Assembly: GCA_002342225.1 (NCBI GenBank)
Contig: DDPO01000179.1
Coordinates: 1-5,033, forward strand
DNA: 5,033 bases
Direction: 5' to 3'
DNA from: Bdellovibrionaceae bacterium UBA2466
GTDB taxonomy: Bacteria > Bdellovibrionota > FAC87 > UBA2466
How positions within the stretch are numbered: the first letter of the stretch is position 1; each line of letters starts with the position of its first letter. Position numbers and translations under genes: made by a program. Shown here piece after piece: positions 1 through 5,033 of this stretch. The notes beneath the pieces are model-generated. The model searched no databases, was not told where the DNA came from, and saw only the letters and a program-made list of their open reading frames with translations.

Positions 1-130
1 CGTTGAATTTGAGCTGATGTGGCTTAAAAATAAGCAAAACTATTACAAACAAATTAGTAAAGAAGATGAATCACGATTGAACATGATGGAAGCAAGGTAC
101 AAAAACCAAATAAATTCCATAATGAACTAA
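1..130 (+). CDS. C-terminal end of an unrecognised protein (5' end outside window)
   Basis: An open frame enters from the left edge (first full codon at base 2) and ends with TAA at 128-130, giving 42 residues. The peptide is strongly charged and polar (VEFELMWLKNKQNYYKQ at its start, NQINSIMN at its end) and looks helical, with no membrane segment or known motif. I do not recognise the family. Its stop lies 9 bases before the GTG of the sulfotransferase-like gene, which is in the same reading frame and on the same strand, so it is probably an upstream member of the same operon. A read-through or stop-codon fusion between the two is formally possible, but the downstream protein begins with a typical N-terminal beta strand and P-loop, so two separate genes are more likely. 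Confidence 0.6.
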   Translation, partial: VEFELMWLKNKQNYYKQISKEDESRLNMMEARYKNQINSIMN

Positions 131-139
131 AGATTATTT

Positions 140-1054
140 GTGATCCTGATCATAAGCAAACCTCGGTCAGGTAGCTCACTTGTTGCCAGGCTTGTGCAGT
201 CTGCGGGTTTTAAGGCAGAAAAAGATATATGGAGCATTAAAGGTCGAAAAGTTAAGATGAATAGTTCTGAATTTAACAAAGAGGGATATAATGAAGACAC
301 CCAGTTCACACTATTTAACGACCAGATAATCAGATGCTTATATGGCAATGACTATTCTTTTCTTTTTGCCCCATCGAAGTCGCTTTTAAGAAAAACGAAT
401 AATATAATGACAATTCCTCAAACTTTTTACTACGATTTAGAAAAATCATTTATATATTACCCCAAGAATTATTTAAAACGCCTACAAGAGATTGCCGGAC
501 ATAATTGGGATGTTTGGGGATTATCACGAATGTATCGAGGTGGGAAATGGGCTAAAGCTTATACAAAAGCAAAATGTGAATGTAGTAGAAATCTAAACAA
601 GCGACTGGAGGAATTGAAGTTGTACTTTAAAAAACAAGGGCCTAACTCAAAAAGATATTTAAAAGATCCACGGCTAATCTTCTCAATATTTGGATTCTTA
701 AATGAGATAAAGCAATCAAAAGTGAAAATTCTTTTTGTTAATAGGAATAAGTTAGGCCTGCTTCGCAGCATGAGAAGGCATTTTGGCAAACGGCTTTTCT
801 CAAAAAAATCGATAGATAACACACCTTTTGTTTCAAATCATTTTAATTATAAAATAAAATATCAAAGTTATCGCGAATATACTGAATCATGTAATACTGC
901 TAAAAAGATAATTAAACGAAACGTGAAGAACTTCTGTGAAATTGATTATGACAAAATAATCTCCAAACGAAAAAGTTCCAAGGAAATTCAAAAACTAGAG
1001 GCCTTTCTAGAAGAAAAAATAGATCATAACTTAATTCAAATTACAAAGCCGTGA
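140..1054 (+). CDS. Sulfotransferase-family protein (PAPS-dependent, probable carbohydrate sulfotransferase)
   Basis: Seen: 304 residues. The N-terminus (MILIISKPRSGSSLVARLV) is a beta strand plus the 5'-phosphosulfate-binding loop of sulfotransferases (PRSGSS, residues 8-13). Residues 172-179 (RYLKDPRL) match the K-D-P-R-L element common in bacterial sulfotransferases. Residues 195-210 (VKILFVNRNKLGLLRS) match the 3'-phosphate-binding strand and helix, with R202 and S210 as likely contacts. FCEIDYDKI near 265-273 resembles the conserved acidic strand near the C-terminus. Family knowledge: these enzymes move sulfate from PAPS to a hydroxyl or amine, often on a sugar. Inference: it sulfates a surface glycan, in the cytoplasm, as there is no signal peptide or membrane segment. 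The GTG start at 140 is the only reasonable one, because the in-frame TAA ends 9 bases before it. No clear ribosome binding site is visible. The acceptor is unknown, and the middle (residues 25-165) is family-specific and unrecognised. Confidence 0.75.
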   Translation: MILIISKPRSGSSLVARLVQSAGFKAEKDIWSIKGRKVKMNSSEFNKEGYNEDTQFTLFNDQIIRCLYGNDYSFLFAPSKSLLRKTNNIMTIPQTFYYDLEKSFIYYPKNYLKRLQEIAGHNWDVWGLSRMYRGGKWAKAYTKAKCECSRNLNKRLEELKLYFKKQGPNSKRYLKDPRLIFSIFGFLNEIKQSKVKILFVNRNKLGLLRSMRRHFGKRLFSKKSIDNTPFVSNHFNYKIKYQSYREYTESCNTAKKIIKRNVKNFCEIDYDKIISKRKSSKEIQKLEAFLEEKIDHNLIQITKP

Positions 1055-2235
1055 AGTGTAGGTATTGCAAATACCCGCTTACAGAAGGACCCGTTTATAG
1101 GCCAAAAGGGAGCTTGGTTCAATTATCTGTCTTTTTATGTCCAAGATGCAAATTGTTGCAGGCTTCATATCGTGAAAAAAAGTTTTATGGCAAAGAAAGA
1201 CTTTATAAAAATAAGAAATATAAAAACTTTTATATATCATGTGATGCTAACTACTCAAACCTACGAGTCGGGAAACAACAGATGGTGGAAAAATGCATTA
1301 GAATTCTTGAAACACAAAATTTGTTTAGACTGTCAATTGTAAAATCAGTTTTAGATGTAAGATGTGCCCGGGGTCATTTTATTAAAGTGGCGAAACGGAT
1401 TTTTCCTAATGCAAATGTAATTGTTGGGCTTGAAGAAGATCCTTATTTGAATATGGACACGCATCTTTCCAGTAAAACTAAAATACTTAAAAAGTCTATT
1501 TATTCATATAAATCTGCAAAATGTTTTGATTTCATTCTTTCTTGTCATACGCTTGAACACTATAGAAATCCACTCAAATACTTGACATATATTTATCAAA
1601 AACTGAATCCAAATGGAATCTTGTTGTTGGATGTTCCTAACATTCTAGATTTTCTTAAGAAAGGTGCATTAGATGAAGCATTTTATGATAAACACCTTTT
1701 ATATTTTGAGCCGTATACAATTCAGAATATTTTAGAGCAGTGTGGTTTATCAATACTATCTATCTCCACATCAAAAAACGGTTGCATCGAAATTCTCGCG
1801 CAAAAAGGCCAATCACAAAGTCAAAGTAAAACTGAAAAGCGATTCCGAAGAAACTCCGTAACCAATAGACTCATTTATAAATATGCAAAGGAGTTGCAGT
1901 CGAATAGGCTTTCTCTGCCTGTATTAAGCAGGAAAATTGAACAATGGCTGAAAAAGTATAAATCTCCAATAGCTTTTGGAGCCGGTCGTATATTAGACGC
2001 TTTTGAAAAATATGGACAACTTAACACTAAAAACTTTCATGCTTTCGTGGACAACTATCTATGTGATGCCTCAAAATATGTGAATGGGAGATTAATATCT
2101 CGGCTATCTGAAATGAATTTGCCTCCAGATGCTGCAATTCTCTTTACCCGCGAAAAGTCTAATTCGATTGTGAGGCATATAAAGTTGCTTTTTCCAAAAT
2201 GCTTGATAATGCATTGGAGTGACTTTCAAAATTAG
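1051..2235 (+). CDS. Zinc-binding class I SAM methyltransferase-like protein, three-part sugar C-methyltransferase architecture
   Basis: Seen: 394 residues. An N-terminal Cys4 site (C3, C6, C30, C33) matches the putative zinc-binding domain of the Methyltransf_13 type. A Rossmann methyltransferase domain spans about 95-240, with motif I at 100-110 (VLDVRCARGHF), a motif near 160-170 ending HTLEH, and the strand NGILLLDVPN at 188-197. A C-terminal Rossmann-like domain has IAFGAGRILDAF (307-318) and FVDN (332-335). This order and the length fit the NDP-sugar C-methyltransferase family (TylC3/TcaB9 type), usually about 400 residues. Odd: motif I normally reads DxGxGxG but here is D102-V-R-C-A-R-G108, with two glycines replaced. 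The family's Y-x-E-H element appears as Y212-D-K-H215, with Lys in place of Glu. Activity or substrate may therefore differ. The GTG start overlaps the preceding stop by 4 bases (GTGA), implying translational coupling. Inference: it methylates, or only binds, a nucleotide sugar for the glycan. Confidence 0.75.
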   Translation: MKCRYCKYPLTEGPVYRPKGSLVQLSVFLCPRCKLLQASYREKKFYGKERLYKNKKYKNFYISCDANYSNLRVGKQQMVEKCIRILETQNLFRLSIVKSVLDVRCARGHFIKVAKRIFPNANVIVGLEEDPYLNMDTHLSSKTKILKKSIYSYKSAKCFDFILSCHTLEHYRNPLKYLTYIYQKLNPNGILLLDVPNILDFLKKGALDEAFYDKHLLYFEPYTIQNILEQCGLSILSISTSKNGCIEILAQKGQSQSQSKTEKRFRRNSVTNRLIYKYAKELQSNRLSLPVLSRKIEQWLKKYKSPIAFGAGRILDAFEKYGQLNTKNFHAFVDNYLCDASKYVNGRLISRLSEMNLPPDAAILFTREKSNSIVRHIKLLFPKCLIMHWSDFQN

Positions 2236-2252
2236 TTAATGATCATAAAAAG

Positions 2253-2894
2253 ATGATAAATTTACCACAAGCGATTTTCTATGACCTTGATGGCACTATT
2301 CTAAATTCAGCCAATGAAATAATGAGCGCTTTTCAAAGAGCAGCCAAAAAAAATCATATCAAGATAAAGAAAGCTAAAATCAAAAGTTCGATTGGCCCTT
2401 CTATTGAAAAGATTCTTAAAAAGATTCTAATAAGCGATATTCCAAGCTATCAATACAATAAGCTTATATCGAGTTTTAGAAAGGAATATGACACTAAACT
2501 CTGTACGAAGTCTTATCTTTATCCAAATGTAAAAACCATTTTAGGAAGATTTAAACAGAAAGGTATATACCAGTTTTTAATCACAAATAAACCCCCAAAG
2601 GCGACTGAAAAAATTATCCAAAAGCATAAACTGGAAAAAATATTCGATCAATGGCATTCTTCTACAGCCAGACAAAATAAAGCACATTTGGTTAAAAAAA
2701 TTATTAGTCAATATAAACTCCAGAAAAGTCGCTGTTTCTATGTTGGTGATTCAACTGATGATTTTGAGGCGGCAGAAAAAAATAAGATTAACTTTATTGC
2801 TGCCTGTTATGGGTATGGCTTGAAATACAGCAAAGGCGCAACCATTAACATTAAGAATTTAAATCAATTGACGCTTTTAATTAACTCCTTGTGA
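2253..2894 (+). CDS. HAD-superfamily phosphatase (phosphoglycolate phosphatase-like)
   Basis: Seen: 213 residues with all four HAD motifs. Motif I is DLDGT (D11 nucleophile, D13 acid/base). Motif II is T111 in FLITNKPP. Motif III is probably K143 in ARQNKAHLVKK. Motif IV is G165-D-S-T-D-D170 in YVGDSTDDFEAAEKN. About 95 residues lie between motifs I and II, which fits the helical C1 cap of the phosphoglycolate phosphatase/beta-phosphoglucomutase subfamily, and the overall length is normal. Family knowledge: Mg2+-dependent hydrolysis of small phosphate esters through an aspartyl-phosphate. Inference: given its neighbours it may dephosphorylate a sugar phosphate on the way to an activated sugar. 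The substrate cannot be read from the sequence, and a general house-cleaning phosphatase is possible. The ATG start lies 17 bases after the previous stop with only an A-rich leader. A run of eight A (2346-2353) is in frame and does not break the gene. Confidence 0.85.
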   Translation: MINLPQAIFYDLDGTILNSANEIMSAFQRAAKKNHIKIKKAKIKSSIGPSIEKILKKILISDIPSYQYNKLISSFRKEYDTKLCTKSYLYPNVKTILGRFKQKGIYQFLITNKPPKATEKIIQKHKLEKIFDQWHSSTARQNKAHLVKKIISQYKLQKSRCFYVGDSTDDFEAAEKNKINFIAACYGYGLKYSKGATINIKNLNQLTLLINSL

Positions 2895-3892
2895 AAACTG
2901 CAATATTATTAAGTGGCCATTTAAGAACCTTCCGACAAACATTCCCAAGCTTAAAAAGATTTTTATTCGAAAAGTTTCCATTTGATATCTTTATTGCGAC
3001 TTATGATGTCGAAGATAACAATCATCCTACTTGGTGGCGTAAAGCAACAAGAGTAGCTAAAGTTAAAAAAACTAGCCTTGATGAAATTCAAAGAATTTAT
3101 AATCCAAAAGGTATAATAATAAAAAAAACAGAAACCCCCATAAAATGTGCACATGATATATTCACTAAATATCCCACCAAGAGCCTTGAATATTCAATAT
3201 CAATTGTACTTGAAGCATATAGACTAGCAGCTAAACATCAAAAATATAATAGATTTATTTCAATACGTCCGGATCTAGAACTCTTTACCGAATTCAGAAA
3301 AGAAGAAATTGAAAATCAGAATGTAACCTATTTTCCGAGACAGGATTATTTCACCTTACGCGGCGGTATTTGTGATACTTGGGTAATTACCAATTCTTAC
3401 TACATGAATTGTCTTGATGATTATAAGAAGGAGGTTCTACCGGGATTATTCAATTCAAAACGGCATATGCCTCATCATGAAATTCTGTTAAGCGAACATC
3501 TGAAAAAGAAAAAGATTAATATTGCATTGTCATCTGTTAAATGGGGTTTACGTCGGACAAAAGGGATTGTGCAAATGTGGGATCAAAGAATGCCTTTTTA
3601 CGTGGTTGCCAATGTGGCTTCTTTCCTAATAAAAAGGGCGTTAAACTATATTTTTAGTAAAACGAATATAATGGATGATGGTAAAAAGTTGATTATTTTG
3701 AAAATCGGTAAAGAAAGTCAATATGGCAAAAAGGGAAGTCGACCAAAAAAACATAGTCATAAATATAACACGCCAAACAGAATCAGATATCTTATGCCAA
3801 GAATACGCGCAGGAAAAACCTTTGTAGAAATCTATTTTCTAAAGCGGAATGCTAACTATCACAAAGTAAGAACTAAAACTCAAGACCGATAA
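2891..3892 (+). CDS. Glycosyltransferase-like protein of the 'SGxLRT' type
   Basis: Seen: 333 residues. It opens with MKTAILLSGHLRTFRQTFPS, followed by a strand FDIFIATYDV (31-40). This pattern is shared by a group of polysaccharide-locus proteins that begin 'IxxSGxLRT' and continue 'DvFihtw'. Residues 121-132 (RFISIRPDLELF) carry the R-P-D element taken in that group as the nucleotide-sugar/metal site (D128). D162-T-W is followed by HHEILLSEHL (195-204), which resembles the usual later acidic helix. After about residue 220 comes a tail rich in Lys and Arg (for example KKGSRPKKHSHK, 280-291) that I cannot assign, with a short hydrophobic stretch around 236-255. Inference: it transfers a sugar to a growing surface glycan on the cytoplasmic face of the membrane; donor and acceptor are unknown. 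The GTG start overlaps the HAD gene's stop by 4 bases (GTGA), so translation is probably coupled. It is the last gene of the AT-rich block. Confidence 0.6.
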   Translation: MKTAILLSGHLRTFRQTFPSLKRFLFEKFPFDIFIATYDVEDNNHPTWWRKATRVAKVKKTSLDEIQRIYNPKGIIIKKTETPIKCAHDIFTKYPTKSLEYSISIVLEAYRLAAKHQKYNRFISIRPDLELFTEFRKEEIENQNVTYFPRQDYFTLRGGICDTWVITNSYYMNCLDDYKKEVLPGLFNSKRHMPHHEILLSEHLKKKKINIALSSVKWGLRRTKGIVQMWDQRMPFYVVANVASFLIKRALNYIFSKTNIMDDGKKLIILKIGKESQYGKKGSRPKKHSHKYNTPNRIRYLMPRIRAGKTFVEIYFLKRNANYHKVRTKTQDR

Positions 3893-4296
3893 TATTATTA
3901 GCTTTCATACCTTTAAATTCAAATTCTCACTAAAAACTCTCAATTTTCCATTTCTTCAAAAATTCCCATTTTACAACGGCAACGTCATCCGAGATCAAAT
4001 GAGGGGGGGGGCAGGCAAAAGTTTCCGATTGCTTCCTTTGCTGTTTTGCCTTAATACATAACATCTGAGGATTCGGTTTCCGATCATTCTTTTCATAAGA
4101 CAAGAGGGTCATCCGTGCTATGCTAAACCTGACTAGGGAATTTCGATCAATTATTTAGCTGTCCCCATCGCAGAGCTAGACGTAGTGGTTCCTATAACGG
4201 AAGCTTCTTCAATGGCGATCCTGCTTATATCCTCGTCATGTGCCAGCCACTCTTGCTGCTGAGACCGAATTGGGGCTCGAAATCATAAAATTGAGA

Positions 4297-4324
4297 TTCG
4301 CTATTAAAAAGACAATGCTATATT
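4297..4324 (+). promoter_or_regulatory. Weak candidate sigma70-type promoter for the neuB-like gene
   Basis: TATATT at 4319-4324 is a fair -10 box (5 of 6 to TATAAT). With a 16-base spacer, TTCGCT at 4297-4302 could serve as a poor -35 (3 of 6 to TTGACA). A better-looking TTGAGA at 4291-4296 is 22 bases from the -10, which is too far. The 467-base gap before the neuB-like gene makes a separate promoter reasonable, but in AT-rich DNA such matches arise often by chance. Confidence 0.2.
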
Positions 4325-4351
4325 ACAATCAACACTTCATTGAAGGGAATT

Positions 4352-4355
4352 AGGT
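4352..4355 (+). promoter_or_regulatory. Probable ribosome binding site of the neuB-like gene
   Basis: AGGT at 4352-4355, four bases before the ATG at 4360, matches part of the Shine-Dalgarno consensus. A second purine-rich stretch, GAAGGGA (4342-4348), lies further upstream at 11 bases from the ATG. Together with the in-frame TAG at 4351-4353 they fix the start at 4360. The genes of the AT-rich block have no comparable leader. Confidence 0.4.
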
Positions 4356-4359
4356 TGAA

Positions 4360-5033
4360 ATGAAAAAAGAAATAAAAATCGGGGACAAGCTGGTCGGCAA
4401 CGGACAGCCCTGCTACCTAATCGGCGAAATCGGCATCAATCACAACGGCAATATGGATATTGCAAAAAGCCTTATCACCGTCGCTAAAAACGCAGGATGG
4501 AACGCCGTTAAATTTCAAAAACGCACAATCGATATTGTGTACACCGCAGAGGAGCTCGCCAAGCCACGTGAAAATCCCTTCGGACCGACTAATGGCGATC
4601 TTAAGCGCGGTCTCGAATTTGGACTCGAGCAATATCAGAAGATCGACGAATTCTGCCGAGAGATGGAAATTCCATGGCTTGCATCACCTTGGGACGAGCC
4701 TTCCGTCGACTTCCTCGAAAAGTTTCCTGTTCCTTGCTACAAGATTGCGTCTGCATCGTTAACCGATGATTCACTTCTTCGGCGCGTCCGCGCCACCGGA
4801 AAACCGATTTTGCTTTCTACAGGAATGAGCACGTACCTAGAGGTTGACCACGCAGTGGATGTTTTGGGCAAGGAAAACCTAATTCTGATCCACACCTGTA
4901 GTTGTTACCCTTCTAACTACAGTGAATTAAATCTTCGGGTGATTCCCGAGTTGCGGAAACGCTATGGGGTCCTGGTTGGATACTCAGGGCACGAAACCGG
5001 CATTCCTTCATCTGTCGTGGCCGCCGCATTGGG
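4360..5033 (+). CDS. neuB: N-acetylneuraminate/nonulosonate synthase, NeuB/SpsE/PseI family (3' end outside window)
   Basis: Seen: 224 complete codons, still open at the window edge, out of a family length of about 340-350. The signature IGEIGINHNGNMDIAK (21-36), then AVKFQKRTIDIVYT (49-62), PRENPFG (69-75), LASPWDE (107-113), YKIASASL (127-134), LLSTGMST (151-158), LIHTCSCYP (176-184) and VGYSGHE (206-212) follow the order of the NeuB barrel. E23 is the expected active-site Glu. H211 should match one of the two manganese-ligand histidines of Neisseria NeuB; the second (in the ERH element) would lie past the edge. Known role: condensation of phosphoenolpyruvate with an N-acetyl-mannosamine-type sugar to a nine-carbon keto acid. 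Whether the product is neuraminic, legionaminic or pseudaminic acid cannot be decided here. The C-terminal antifreeze-like domain typical of the family is not in view. GC content is much higher than in the left block (34 of 60 at 4741-4800). The ATG at 4360 is preceded by an in-frame TAG at 4351. Confidence 0.9.
   Translation, partial: MKKEIKIGDKLVGNGQPCYLIGEIGINHNGNMDIAKSLITVAKNAGWNAVKFQKRTIDIVYTAEELAKPRENPFGPTNGDLKRGLEFGLEQYQKIDEFCREMEIPWLASPWDEPSVDFLEKFPVPCYKIASASLTDDSLLRRVRATGKPILLSTGMSTYLEVDHAVDVLGKENLILIHTCSCYPSNYSELNLRVIPELRKRYGVLVGYSGHETGIPSSVVAAAL

Larger units (their letters stand above)
3893..4359. other. 467-base intergenic region with a composition change and no convincing gene
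   Basis: No frame here has both family signals and a plausible start. The left end (to about 3960) is as AT-rich as the genes before it (16 of 60 bases G or C at 3901-3960). Further right it becomes mixed (27 of 60 at 4141-4200, 30 of 60 at 4201-4260). It contains nine consecutive G at 4003-4011, a 9-base direct repeat GTTTCCGAT at 4021-4029 and 4076-4084, and a minus-strand open stretch between stops at 4151-4285. I looked for a hairpin-plus-T-run terminator after 3892 and saw none. No transposase motif or terminal inverted repeats were recognised. The mix of composition and fragments is what an old insertion or recombination scar between two modules could look like, but this is inference. 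Confidence 0.6.

Noticed and set aside
127..348. Minus-strand open frame of 73 codons overlapping the start of the sulfotransferase-like gene
   Set aside because: It lies antisense to a gene with clear family motifs and its peptide has no recognisable motif.
559..822. Minus-strand open frame of 87 codons inside the sulfotransferase-like gene
   Set aside because: It is fully antisense to a supported gene and rich in Phe and Ser, as expected from the complement of A-rich coding DNA.
2346..3128. Runs of seven or eight A at 2346-2353, 2694-2700 and 3121-3128 as possible programmed frameshift or slippage sites
   Set aside because: Each is read in frame as Lys codons within an intact gene, and such runs are expected in DNA this A-rich. 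No alternative downstream frame gains meaning.
2963..3154. Minus-strand open frame of 63 codons inside the glycosyltransferase-like gene
   Set aside because: Its Phe/Tyr-rich peptide is the complement of Lys-rich coding sequence, and there is no independent support.
3893..3960. Rho-independent terminator after the glycosyltransferase-like gene
   Set aside because: No GC-rich hairpin followed by a T-run is visible. The TAATATTATTA stretch is not a perfect inverted repeat.
3930..4112. Minus-strand open frame of 60 codons in the intergenic region
   Set aside because: The peptide crosses the G9 run as a Pro stretch, matches no family I know, and has no clear ribosome binding site. I treat it as chance or as part of the degenerate region.
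4417..4762. Two open frames, one on each strand (4417-4632 minus, 4460-4762 plus), inside the neuB-like gene
   Set aside because: The neuB frame running from 4360 to the window end has strong family motifs throughout, so these are shadows of it.
1..5033. CRISPR array, tRNA or rRNA gene, complete insertion sequence
   Set aside because: No regularly spaced repeats, no cloverleaf-like or rRNA-like stretch, and no transposase with terminal inverted repeats were seen.

Overview
The window is bacterial and reads as part of a surface-glycan biosynthesis locus, such as lipopolysaccharide O-antigen, capsule or a glycosylated surface protein. All supported genes lie on the plus strand and are tightly packed. 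The organism cannot be named from this sequence. The presence of a nonulosonate (sialic acid-like) synthase gene, neuB-type, next to sugar- and sulfate-handling enzymes is typical of Gram-negative polysaccharide islands, but that is an inference.

Left part (1-3892): a very AT-rich block of five tandem genes. The first is only the last 42 codons of an unrecognised protein. It is followed by a sulfotransferase-like protein with a PAPS-type P-loop, a three-part methyltransferase (N-terminal zinc-binding Cys4, SAM domain, C-terminal domain), a HAD-superfamily phosphatase with all four motifs, and a glycosyltransferase-like protein of the 'SGxLRT' type. Gaps are 9 and 17 bases and two junctions are 4-base GTGA overlaps, so the block looks like one transcription unit. 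Three of its four visible starts are GTG, and none has a convincing Shine-Dalgarno sequence.

Middle (3893-4359): a 467-base stretch without a convincing gene. Its composition changes part way along, from AT-rich to mixed. It carries a run of nine G, a 9-base direct repeat and some short open frames that may be remnants or chance. A weak promoter can be proposed at its right end.

Right part (4360-5033): the first 224 codons of an N-acetylneuraminate/nonulosonate synthase (NeuB/SpsE/PseI family), cut by the window edge. Its base composition is clearly higher in GC than the left block (hand counts of 29/60 and 34/60, against 13/60 and 19/60 in two left-block samples).

Taken together, NeuB would make a nine-carbon acidic sugar by condensing an N-acetyl sugar with phosphoenolpyruvate. 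The left block would transfer, methylate, dephosphorylate and sulfate glycan components. The composition break suggests the left block is an accessory cassette of different origin placed beside a neuB module. I see no clearly new type of system. The most notable points are the degenerate SAM motif in the methyltransferase, the sulfotransferase in a nonulosonate locus, and the composition boundary.
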